In this document: positions 22,501 to 33,700 of the stretch, piece by piece
Layout of the letters: every line of letters begins with the position of its first letter
Numbering within the stretch: position 1 is the stretch's first letter
Source of the DNA: an uncultured Treponema sp.
Lineage (GTDB): Bacteria > Spirochaetota > Spirochaetia > Treponematales > Treponemataceae
Length of the DNA: 46,300 bases
Direction: 5' to 3'
Assembly (NCBI GenBank): GCA_900316905.1
Contig: ONET01000024.1
Location: 1-46,300 of the forward strand
Made by a program: the position numbers and the translations under genes
The notes under the pieces: generated by a model
What the model was told of the DNA's origin: nothing
The model's input: only the letters and a program-made list of their open reading frames with translations
Database searches by the model: none

Positions 22501-24747
22501 TTGGCGCTTGACCAAACAATGTCGTTCATCGTGACCGACGGCGCCGGAAATGAAACAAAGATAGAAGAGTTTGAATTTAAGGTTGACCGCGAAAGCGACT
22601 TGCCGGTTGTTCAAATTCAGCTGCCTTTTGAAAACCAGGTAATCACAAAGGACTTTACGATTTCGGGCGTTGTGCTTGACGACGACGGCCCGTGCACTGT
22701 CGCGTACAGAATGGACAACGGCCCCTTCCAGCGCGCTTCAAGAGAGCCTGGCTACAGCTTTAAGATAGACGTTCCGATTAGCTCCATGACGGACAACGAG
22801 CACGTTGTTTCAATGTATGCGATTGACATCAACGGCGTTCGCGGCCGCACGGTGGAGCAAAAGTTCCGCGTGTCGCTTGCCGAGCCTGTCTGCGAAATGA
22901 CGGAGCCCGACATCACCACGACGCAAAAAGCGATTGTCACTTTGCGCGGAAAAGCCAGCGACAAAAACGGAATCAAGAGCGTGGAAGTTTCTTTGGACAA
23001 CGGAAACAGCTATAACTTGGCCGATGGAACAACCGACTGGTCTTACACATTCGACACCCGCGTGTTGCCAGACGGAACTCACGTTGTCTTTATCAGAACG
23101 ACAGACAACTATGACATCACGTCGCTTTACTCAACGCAAATCAACACCGACAATACCAAGCCCGAAATCAACTTGGAGCTGCCGCTTGACGATTCGCAGA
23201 CTTCAGGCCCCTTGTTCTTCTCTGGATTTACTTTGGACAACATCAGCCTTGAAGCCCTTACGCTTACCATAACGAGCCTTGACGGCCGCGCGGTTCCGGC
23301 CGCCTTCCGCAACCGCAAGATGAGCGTTGACCGCGTTATTACCGAAACGATTGACATGACGCCGCTTGAGAACGGTTTGTACAACGTAAAGCTTACCGGC
23401 GTTGACGCGGCGGGCAACGTTACCAGCGTAAGCCGCAACATCACGCTTGACAAGAGAATCGCGGCGGCCAACGTTGACATTTACTATCCGCTTAACGGCG
23501 AGCGCAAGCAGGGCGCGTTTACGATTATTGGAGCGATTCGCGCGGAGCGAAAGGTTGAAAAGCTTAATTTGTTCATTGACGGAAAGAATGTCGCTGAGAC
23601 AGTTCCCAATGAAACGAATTACTATAAATTCCCGATTAACGAAAAGCAGCTTGAAGAAGGCTTGCGCTCTTACTTTGTGCGAGCCACTTTGGAAGGCGGC
23701 GCCACAATCGATTCAATCAAGCAGACCGTTGACTACAATCCTTACGGCGCTTGGATTAGAATTGAAAACTTTGACTACGGCGACTTTGCCTATGACCGTC
23801 CGACCATCAAGGGAACCGCCGGTTTCTCAATCAGCGACGCGGAAATAATCGCGAGCAAAAAGAAGAACGGAAAGGACTTGAAGGAAGACATTGAGCGCAG
23901 AAAAGTTGAGAGCGTTGAAATAAGCTTTAACAACGGACGAACGTTCACTCAGATAAGCAGGAAGGCCAAGTGGTCGTACCGCATCGAAAACGAGGACTTG
24001 GCGGAAGGCTACCACTTCTTGCTATTGCGCGCCAAGATGGTCAACGGCGAGATTGCCGTCACCCGCTGCATTGTGCAAATTGACAAGACCGCGCCATTTG
24101 TGCGCATCATCGCGCCGGGCGTGGGCGGCCGCTACAACCAAAACTTGCTCTTTAGCGGCTTGAGCAACGACAACGTGGGCTTGTCTTCCGTTACCTTGGC
24201 CTTGCGAAAGGGCGACAAGAACAGCTACGGCGTTCCTAAGTTCATCCAAGGCTTGTACATTGACACAAGCTTCTGGGGAGCCACGCTCTTTGACCTTGGC
24301 GTGGGACTTACGTTCTTTAACGACAACGTTCGCTTGCAGTTTAACTGGGGACAGTTTACGCAAACCCAGCGCGAGATATTCAAGCCCGGCAGCCAAATGC
24401 GTTACGGCGGCGGCGCGATTTTGGGCTTTAAGATTATCGCCAACGTGGCCAACTTGCCGTTTGGCTGGATGTTTGGACACGATTGGGACTGGCTTAGCGC
24501 CAACCTTGCCGTGGGCGCCAGCTTTAAGTACTTTAACGAGTCGGCGTCCGGCAAAGGCCAGATGTTGAGCGCGGTTATTTCGCAAATTGAATTCCCGCGA
24601 ATGAGTTTCCCCAAGTGGAAGTGCTTTAAGGTTTTGAGCGCTTACACGGAATTCCAGTTGTGGTTTATTCCAACCGACACGACCGGCGTGCAAATCAGCC
24701 GCGTTGTGTTCCAGACATCGTTTGGCTTTAGGGCGAATGTGTTCTAA
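19597..24747 (+). CDS. Large Ig-repeat protein with predicted C-terminal outer-membrane beta-barrel
   Basis: The 1716-residue protein has a cleavable signal peptide (to about LSA-RD at residue 23) and no lipobox. Residues about 30-1545 are roughly fifteen Ig-like modules of 90-110 residues, each with a VxIxxPxxxxxxxxxxxIxGxxxDD start, an xVExSLDxG core and an ending such as DxAGNxxxxxxxxxxDxxxP. The last module stops half-way and passes directly into about 165 residues of alternating aromatic and polar pattern (GLYIDTSFWGATLFDLGVGLTF, RLQFNWGQFTQ, RYGGGAILGFKI, WLSANLAVGASFKYF) ending in a terminal Phe (FGFRANVF), the signal of Bam-assembled barrels, probably eight strands. So an outer-membrane-anchored Ig stalk is likely. 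It is the first of three large genes; the ribosome site is weak and embedded in an A-run. I cannot name a characterised homologue. Confidence 0.75.
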   Translation: MKKTLLKFGLSLLVFAVATNLSARDVTERAVENMNSWQENFDINDKKGKYNVIVTAKDKGGNTTFGGPFNIFIDPKSDLPIIGITNPEPNLRVPGNLNIVGTCIDDDAVDYVELILDGAEPVRAKGKEFWSYFVDTTQMEEGNHTIEAYGVDINGVKGNTVKHVWCLDRKEPLTNVTNYTMGTLVSGTIRFEGIVEDGNGITAMDFSVDEGATFQDIKLKKEKKSPKATFNFSLDTKKLPDGPAVMWFFAHDGQGSIGFYPFLLFVDNTKPKINIAFPPEKTPVKGAFAVTGSAKDIVGLKSLSWEYNGKKGDFEIIAGNPYWIQEFPDAKGNKNGKFVITAVDTAGNVSVESRNIEIDSNGDKPLVTIDWPKAGGNYGKPEDLYVRGLATDDDNVAAVRITLDGNEIGLVETQSVFYKSLIETKSLGGGNHKVSVSAIDIYGVEGPATTVEFKATGEKPYFGGIKISGGAGAGPLSYGQEISPEQGGNIELEAGSSAGFAQAWFLAKKAGTKAEPQTLAVGANDSKKVFSIPISALPWGVVELSFHIADQLGREADYNTCVYVSNLTDIKPVEGFTIVSALEDERVTAKIESVAGTEYAPGMRVVLAKDQKVGADMVVDIQSMENAVVTYKLYGTARAGEKEVYEGKVASVVRPVKGEPTQKAVISLAGLPARATNIEITVALGKDYSQKFGGQILIAREHDEQDIEDSKKIFWITNGDTYFSEEFNAYVLPHKTLTAYVNAPGPINASVVGGAAGMSVAAENNMLILSCENGGNYRGIQIRAVDVNGKSYTSAPVNLVVSEDGPTFDIKVPEGFAWIKDSIRVQGTVSDPSGVVLLEYSLDNGENWNAIPFRTGSQNVNIYVDINASERAEGLIPVDIRAKNTSGLTSYYRTAVCKDVTPPEARIVVPEPESVLNGINTIVLMASDNGALAKTEYGSPTSRDGRAGVRRSPIALTVMPHAIVGDDDLALDQTMSFIVTDGAGNETKIEEFEFKVDRESDLPVVQIQLPFENQVITKDFTISGVVLDDDGPCTVAYRMDNGPFQRASREPGYSFKIDVPISSMTDNEHVVSMYAIDINGVRGRTVEQKFRVSLAEPVCEMTEPDITTTQKAIVTLRGKASDKNGIKSVEVSLDNGNSYNLADGTTDWSYTFDTRVLPDGTHVVFIRTTDNYDITSLYSTQINTDNTKPEINLELPLDDSQTSGPLFFSGFTLDNISLEALTLTITSLDGRAVPAAFRNRKMSVDRVITETIDMTPLENGLYNVKLTGVDAAGNVTSVSRNITLDKRIAAANVDIYYPLNGERKQGAFTIIGAIRAERKVEKLNLFIDGKNVAETVPNETNYYKFPINEKQLEEGLRSYFVRATLEGGATIDSIKQTVDYNPYGAWIRIENFDYGDFAYDRPTIKGTAGFSISDAEIIASKKKNGKDLKEDIERRKVESVEISFNNGRTFTQISRKAKWSYRIENEDLAEGYHFLLLRAKMVNGEIAVTRCIVQIDKTAPFVRIIAPGVGGRYNQNLLFSGLSNDNVGLSSVTLALRKGDKNSYGVPKFIQGLYIDTSFWGATLFDLGVGLTFFNDNVRLQFNWGQFTQTQREIFKPGSQMRYGGGAILGFKIIANVANLPFGWMFGHDWDWLSANLAVGASFKYFNESASGKGQMLSAVISQIEFPRMSFPKWKCFKVLSAYTEFQLWFIPTDTTGVQISRVVFQTSFGFRANVF

Positions 24748-24764
24748 AGAGGAGGCGGATAGTT

Positions 24765-27700
24765 ATGAAAAAAACATTGGCAGCTTTGCTTAAAAAATTT
24801 GGACTTTCTCTTTGCGTCGCGGCTGCGGCTTTTGTTTGGTCAACCTGCGAGGTTGGACTTGGCGAGGCTGTTGACACGATGGCTCCAACTGTTTCCGTAA
24901 CTTCACCGTCCGCCTCCTCCGTTTGCGCCAAGGCCATTAAAATTGAAGGAACATGTTCCGACGACAAAGGCATTGCGAAAGTAAGCATTGTTGTGACCAA
25001 TACCAAGACCGGCGCCGTCCACACTTATTATGCCGACATCAAGAACATGACAAGCTGGTCAAAGACCATAAACGAGTTGGCCGAAAATTCCGGCTACCCC
25101 TTGCCCGACGGCTCTTACACGGCCGACGTGACGGCTACCGACGTTTTTGGAAGAAACAGCGGAACTTCGAGCACGGCCTTTGACATTGACAACACCGAGC
25201 CGATTTTCTGCGTGACAAGCCCCAGTTCTTTGGACATAAGCGATCCGCGAAAGTACGGCCGCGCCGTCAGCATAAGCGGCGAGATTGCCGACGACCACGA
25301 CATAGCGAACATGAAAATCCGCGTGTTCCGCACGGACGCAAGCGGAACGAGTTCCGTTGAAATAACCGACAAGCTGGCCAAGACTGAATTCACGGACTTT
25401 GAGACCGCCGGCGGAACGACGGTTTACATTGCCAAATACTTTGACGCGGAACCCGCCGCCACAAACGCCGACGGAAGCGAAAACCCCGACTACAAGCTTT
25501 ATAAAAACTACATGGCGATTTACGACGGCGTGACTCTTGGACAGGACGTTTTTATTTACGTTGTTCCAACGCTGACTGACATTGCCGGAAACACAAGCAA
25601 GCAAAGCTATGTTTCTACAGAAATGAAAAAAATCATCGCGAACCTTTTTGGCGTGGAGTTGAACATTGACTCGCTGCAGACCGCGCAGTTGATGAAAATT
25701 TACAACGGCACTTACAATTTAACGGAGTTTAACCAGGAGCAAAGGGAAAAGATTGTTTCCATAATGAAGGGAACATACGCCTTGCAGCCCGGCGACAAGC
25801 CCTACTATTGCTATTACGACGACAGCGACGCTTCCAAGCGCAGCCCCTTCGCGGCCACGGTGAATTCTAACAATAGTCCGCGCTATGCGTTCAACGGATA
25901 CGAATTTAATCCGGCTGACATCAACTGGAGTGAAATCAACACTGGCGGCACCATTTCAATATCAATTCAAGCGGGTCTTGACGAATGGGGCGTTTTGCCA
26001 AAAACAATAAAGGTAATAATTTCTAGATGTGACGACACGGGCGTCATTTACGGTCCCGGCGACCCATTAAGAAAGGTCTATGTGTCCGGCGAGGACGAAG
26101 GCTTTGACATTACAAACTCTTTGGGCGAGCCAATCAGCGGAATAAGCACTTCCGTGACCGCGCAGTCTTACTATGTGACGTTGCCAAAACTTTCTTCAGG
26201 CCAATATTATGTCATCGAAGCCGAAGGAAAGGACGAAGACGAAAACAATCTTTGCGGCCTTTATGAAAAATACGCCTTTAAGGTTTCCGCCACCGGCGCC
26301 GCGCCTAAATTTGACTTGAACGACCGCTACTACATAAAGGGCGCTTCAGTCCTTCCAAGCGGAAGCGAAACCGTTGAAATCAAGATTACAGACGGCACGG
26401 ACACCATCAATGACGGCGAGGCCGAGCATTATGTCGAGGTTAGAAGAAAGCTTTACAACGAGCATATTTCAAGCAAGGGTTATTTAGGAAATTATTCGGC
26501 CAATCTTGTTAACACAGCGAGCGACACCTTTAGAACAGAAATCGTAAAGCAGGACACAAACTCTTATGTCCTTACGCTTCCGATTAACAAATACAGCGAA
26601 AGCCTGTTGGTTGCGGGCAACTACACATTGGCTTTGGAATTGGTGGGCACGAACGCTTCGACCACGACAGAGGCGACATACATCCTTTGGATTGACAACC
26701 AAAAGCCTTTGGTTTCAATTTCGGCTCCGGAAGCCGACAATGAAAAGGTTTATGACAACAACGCCAACATTAAGAAGCTAAAGCAGACGGACGATTCATA
26801 TAGATATTTTTACACTCCGTTTGGAAAGTGGAGCGACATTAAGGGCGCCGGCACAAGCGCGCTTTGGTATACAATAACCGACACAAGCACGGTTGCCCCG
26901 ACAATCAGCGGAAACCCGACGGACGGTTGGACAATCTCAGACAACTCTTGGATAAGAGTAAACGCGGTGCAGGCCGAAACGGAAACAAGCTGGGAGCAGG
27001 AATATGCCGTGGCTGAGTCAACAGGCAACTTTATCAAGATGATTGCAGTTGACAGCGTGGGCAACGTAAGCGACCTTGTAAAGAAGTCCGGCATAACATT
27101 TGATTTTGGACTTCCGTCAATCGAACTTGCGGCCGCGCCAGGCTCCACGACGCCGCCGATAACGGTGACCCAATACTACAACACTTACAGCCCCAAGAAC
27201 GCGGACGGCAAGTTGGAGTTTAAGCTTTCTGCAAAAGACTCGCTTGCCTTGGCCGCCGCGGACTGCATAATTGTAAGCGCGAAAAAATACGACAAGACTC
27301 TAAACGGCGGCGCCGGCGGCTACGCGGCAAAGAACAGCGGCAGCGACGGCTATGAGTTGGGACCAATAGTTTATTCCGCCGACAAAAAGAGCGCGAGCGT
27401 TGTCTTGACGCTTATGGCCGACGGAACAAGCGACGGCAATTGGTCGTTCACGGCGACCGCCATTGACGCTTGCGGAAGGCCCAGCGCTGAAATTTCTTTT
27501 GCGACGATTGTTGACTGCATAAGGCCGCAATTGGTGGACTACGATTCCACTTCTGTTCCCGCAAAGCCTATTGTCATTAAGGGCGCGGGCCTTGTTTCCG
27601 ATTGGTACAAGGACGACACGCTTGGCGTAAGCGGAAAATTCAACGAGGACAAAAAGGCTGGAACAAACGGCGTTGAAAGCGGCGTGGACAAGGTTTACTA

Positions 27701-30700
27701 TTGGCTTGAAACTCCATCAATGCAAAAAGACGCTGTCGCCGTTCCTAGCGACTTGACGATAGAAGGCAATTACAGCGGATATGTAGCCATTGCCTCCGAC
27801 GCCAACACAGGAAGCGGCGTTGTCTACACAATCGCTCCGGCCGGCTTTGAGCAAATAATAGTTGAGCCGACCGCGACTTATTACAACGACCTTTACATGC
27901 AAACGATAGACAAGGCCGGAAACAAGAGCGACAGGATTGGCCCCTTCCAAATTAAGGAAGACAGAGACGAGCCTTTGTTTGAGGCAAAGTATTACACTTA
28001 CACAGGCGGCAGCTATAGCCCGGCCAACGGAACCGCGGTAAGCAACGGCAAGCACAACATGGTTCTTTACGGAACTGTGAGCGACGCTTTGAGCGGCGTG
28101 GGCGAACTTAAATTTGCCATAGGAAGCGCAGAAAAAACTTTGGCCATACAATTCACTGTGGACACGATTGACCCCGCCGATGACGGAGCCGCGTTTGCGG
28201 GAAAGAATTACGCTGACTACGCAAGCATTGTTGACAAGACAAAAATCACAGGCTGGAAGGCCGAAATCGCAAAGGGCGACTTGACTACCGAAAGCCTTTA
28301 CGGCAAGGCAGGCGACAAGGCTGGAAACTTTACCAGCAACCATAAGCTTTTTGACATTGACATCGACAAAGACTCTCCGGAATTGACTTTGTCCACGCCC
28401 GAAACAAACCTTTACGCGAGCGCTTATGTGGAAGGCGGAACGGCCAAAACAGGCGGAAATCCAAGCGGAGCCGGAGCTGCCGTCAACGGAGAGATTTCTA
28501 TTGGCGGAACGGCCTCTGACTCCAACTTGCAGAGCGTGAGCGTTTATGTAGGAACTGACAACAGCGCGGACATTGTTGCGGGCGACAAGCTTTTGGCCAA
28601 CCTTTCAGACACTAATATGTACAACTGGAGCGCCAGCAACAAGTTTAGTTACATTGAAGACGGCGTCTTTAAGTTTAGCGACGGCTCGCTTTATGCCGGC
28701 AGCGGAAAGACAATCTACATAAAGGTAAAGGCCGTTGACAGCGCCGAAAACGCAAGAATCAACGTTTACAATTACAGCGTTGACCCAAGGAGCGACCGCC
28801 CCGCGCTCAAATTGTTCAAGCCGTTGAACAGCATGACAAGCGCGGACGCCGACTACAAGTGGGTTACAAACGACACGACGATTTCCGGCTCCATCAGCGA
28901 CGACGACGGCGTAAAAGAAATGACGGCGACATACCGCCTTTATGACAGCAAGACTGCGACTTGGGCCGAGCCTGTTGCGGCGACAGTTTCTCTTTCTAAC
29001 GGCTCGTTCTCCGTAAGCGGCCTTAAGGACGGAAAGCAAATAATCACCTTTGCAATTAAGGACAACGCCGGAACAACATTCACGTCGCACAACAACGAAA
29101 CAAGCAGCTACATCGCGCCTCTAATCCAGGGCAGCGACGACACTCCCACAATTTATGGAGAGGCGGCTGACGGCGACTCATTGGTTTACATAAAGGTAGA
29201 CAACAGCTTGCCTATAACGCGCGACATTGGATTTTCATATTATGACGCAAAGGCCGCCACTCCAGCTTATGTTGACTTCTCTGATTCTCTTGTGACGCTT
29301 GGCGGAGCGAGAAACAAGCTTAAGATTCAATTCTTTGCTTTTGACGAGAACGGCATAGACAGCGTGAAGCTTAGCATGACAGACGAAAGCGAGCCTCCGA
29401 TAACTCAAGAAATTGACGGAGTTGTGGACACTGTCCTTGAAAGCGACGGCTATGTAAGATGTTCTATAAATGACATTCAGATAAACGACGCCAAAAAGCT
29501 AAAGTCAGGAACTTGGCCCGCGACTATCGTAATCACCGACAAGGCCGGGCTTAAGTCAACGACCACCATTAACATAACTGTGGACAATGACGCTCCCGCG
29601 CTTGACATAAGATCGCCGGACAGCGAGCAGAGCGTGTCCGGCAAAGTGACCGCTTATGGTTCCGTTGACAAGGCGAACGTATCTTACGCGATAGGCGTGA
29701 ACGACACTGACGAGCCGGCTTCTTCCAAATGGAAGGACATTGAGTCAAGCCTTAGCTGGTACATTTACTTTGACGGCGACAAATTGGTCAAGGACCACGA
29801 CATAACGTTGACGCAATATTTGCTTGACTTGGGCTTGATAACGCAAGGTCAGATTGATGACGGCACCGCTCCCGTAACCTCGCTTTACATTTGGATGAAG
29901 GCCGTTGACGAAGTCGGAAACGAAAGCTTGAAAAAATTCGAGGTTAAAGCCGATCCTTTGGGAGACAAGCCGACCGTGGCGATTAACGGTCCTTCCACTG
30001 ACGGAACGACTGTAGGCGGAAAGATACGCGTTTACGGAAGCGCCAAAGACGACCAGGAAGTCAAGGCCGTGTTTGTTCAAATTATTAGCGTTTACCATGA
30101 CACAGCCATAAAGCCAAGCGGATCTTACGGACGATTCCCCGGCGACGGAAAAACGCCGGCCGTGACGGAATTTACGTTGACCAAAGACGACTTGAACTAT
30201 TTGGCGGCCGTGAAGGACGCCGACAACAAGCCGGTTTACAAAATTTACAAGATGGCCACTTATGACCCTGAAAAATCTTCCACATGGACTGCTTGGACAG
30301 GCGCTGACGGCCAAGACCCCAAAGACTATGGCGTTTTGACAAACTTGAACGAGGTTGGAACAAGTTGGAACATCTACATAAATGACAAGGCGGAATTTGC
30401 CAACTTGTCAGCGACAAACAATGTGGCCGTCAAGGCCTTTGCGATTGACGCGGTGGTTGAAAAAACCGGGGGAACAAAGAGCGCCAACATAAGCCTAGGC
30501 GCTTTGAGAACAATGACCTTTGACGCCAACGCGCCAACAATCTCAGAGGCTTATATTAGAAAATACGATTCCGCAAGTCCTAGCCTAGCTCCGTCGGCCG
30601 TGTTTAAGTCTTCGGATAGTTATAAGGAAGACATGTTTGTGAAGGGCCAAACATGGATAAGCTTTACCCTGCACGACGACAGCGCCATTGCCGGCGTTGA

Positions 30701-33700
30701 AATCGGAGTGAGCCACGCCGGAGAATCCGCCGCCGTAAGCGCAAAAAAATCGGCCGCATTGCCGACCGCTCTTAACACTGACACAAGAAACACTGCCGGC
30801 GACATTGTTTGTTACAGTCCTTCCACAGTGGATGGAAAGACTGCCAGCCTTAACCAGTATGTGCATGTTCTTGCAAAGCTGGACACAGCTAGCGGCGTTG
30901 GAACGCAATATGTTTACGTTGAGTTTAAGGACACCACCGGCGCTCCCGCTTTGGCAAAATATACTATAAAATATGACAACATAGCGCCAACGCTGGCGTC
31001 TGTAACGGACAGCGACTATTCAATCAACCCAAGCGTCCAGCAGGACAACGGTTGGTATACATTCGGCTCGAAAGTCAGCGAGGACGACGTTTTGTCCACA
31101 TCCCAGTCCGGCTTTAAGCGCGTGGCCTTCTACTTTATGCGCCGCGACACGACAAAAACAGGAACGCCCACTTACATTTACGACCCGATGATTAAAAAGG
31201 GCGCGTCTGGAAACAAGATTGACTATAGCGCCAGCCTGGAATACAGCGACGGACTTTATTGGAAAAAGATATCAATAACAAGAACCGCCGCCGAAGACAC
31301 TGTGACTCTTGCCGCCGAGGACATGAACATCCATCCGTATGGCTTGGCCAAAATTGGCGGAACGATATACACGATATCAAGCGTTAGCGGAACGACAGTT
31401 GTAGTTGACGGCCGCCCCGAAGGAACAAGCGGAACTACAGAAGACGCTTACTTTGCCATCGGAAATGTCGTTGACCATATTCTTACCGAAAGTCCCGCCG
31501 GACATGACTTGACCAAAGAGGGCTACCTCTATGGCTACAATGAACCGTCTTCCGACGACGGCGACTATATGGTGGAAAGCGTAAAGCAAAACGACACAAA
31601 GTGGACTTGGAGCGCAAGCATTTACTCAAAGAACATTCCGGACGGCCCGATAGAAATTCATTACGTAGTCTTTGACGCGGCCGGAAACTACGCCAAGGGA
31701 CTTGTGGGTTGCGCCGCCGAAGCGACATACAAGGCTTACACGACCAAAGACGCGGTTGACGCGGCCAAGGCCAGCCCTGAGGCGCCCGTAAAGGTTTACG
31801 CCTACGCGCAAACGGACGGTTCGACCATTTACACAAGCGACAAGGCCGCCTTTGTAAGCAACAACGCGCCTCGTTTGGCGAACATTTTTGCGGGCACAGA
31901 CCTTGACGGCGACGACGCAGTTTCGGCCGCCGAAATGACGGCGTCCACATACAAGGATTCCATCACGGACTGGAACCAGGCAAAGAGCGCGATGTCTCTT
32001 GGCTCTAAGACTGACGTAAAGCTTACCGCAAAGGGAAGAACCATTGTGCGCCCCGAGATTTTGGGCGGAAACGGCGACTTGTATTACAGCTATAAAATTG
32101 CCAGCGGAAACTACAATGCCGGAACTAACGGAGCGAACGCCACCGGCTACATTATTAGCGGACAAAACAACAATGTCTTTATGGCTTCGGACACAGGCGG
32201 CGCGCAAAGCCGCGAAGACCAGGTTAAGGGAGCCACCGCCGACATAACCTTGCAGGTAGGAGACTTTATCAATTTGCCGCATGACGGCGTTGACTATACA
32301 GCCAATCCTACTGCCTCCAAGGGAATCGAAGACTGCGACGCCAGCAGCCCCGCGCTCTTTGAATTTACCTTCTGGGATTCAACCGACGTTTCCCAAAAAT
32401 TTGTGAACAGCCAAACCGCAAAGGCTTCGGTTTACATGGCGGTTGCCTTGCGCGACAACCAAGTTCCTGCCATTGACATTGAGCCTGCTTACTGGAAGAG
32501 TTTGACCGACAACTCAACTTACCAGGCAGACAAGGCTTCTACATACGCCGCCCTTAAAGGCCACATAGAGTTGCCCAAAGACTTGGAGACAACCAGCGAT
32601 TGGACAAGCCCCTTTACCGAGGCGAGCGGCGAGATGGACAAGGACCCCAAGTTTAGCGGCGTGATTGTCCTTAAGGGAAACATAAGCGACAACAAGATGC
32701 TTTCCAAAGTTCTTATGTCAATTACAAACGGAACTGACGGCATGGACAAGGCGGGCGGAAGCTTTGACAAGGTAAAAGTCGCCGCGGCCGACACGACCCA
32801 CTGCAAAACAGGCGGAACGACTCCGACTGCGGTTACAGCCTATCCGTTGGCGACTTACGCTGCCGGAGCTTGGACTGTGGCCGACAATCTTGACGATTAC
32901 GGCGTGAAGTTTGAAATCAGCGACAGCGAAGTTACAGGCGCCGGCCATACTGCTTCTTGGACGATGGTTTGGGACACAAGCTTTGTAAGCGGACTTGCGG
33001 CGACAGACTTGGCCATCCGAATCTTTGCCTGCGACCAAGTCTCTACGGCTGGAACGTGGACGGCGGGCGAAAAATGCCTTGGCGTTGACGGCGCCACAAA
33101 TTACAACAAGCCGTCCTTTAGCGACAATAAATTTAGCGCCGGAAGCGACACGCCCACAGGAACGAGCGCGTCGGGCGATCCCGCCTATACGCCTTACTAT
33201 AAGGTTGACGTGGTTCCGTACATCAAGGGTCTTGAAACCATAATGACCAAAAAAGGCGCGGCTTACGGAAGGACGTCAACTGGCCGCTATCCGGTTTACT
33301 TCTATAAGAATTCTACGACAGATACCGCTAATATGCAAATTGGATTGAGCGAAGGCCAAGTGCAAGAGGGCGACGCAAAGGGCTTTACAGTAAATGGCTT
33401 TAACCTTGCGGCCAAAAACGCCAGCGTGACAAAGACTATTGGCGACACAGGCGCTGACATCACGGCTTCTGTAAACTATGTCATAACTGTGAACGGAGTG
33501 AAAACATTGAACAACCAGAACAATGACGACGCTCACGGCGACTACAGCAAACCGGTGGACAAAAAAGACTGGAACAATAACACAAACGCCACTTACAACG
33601 CGTGGAAAAACTACACCAACCGCCAGCCCAGCAAGGAAAACAACTTGTTGCTTACCGACGACGTTGAGATTGACGTTTGGCAGCTTAACAACAAGGCTGC

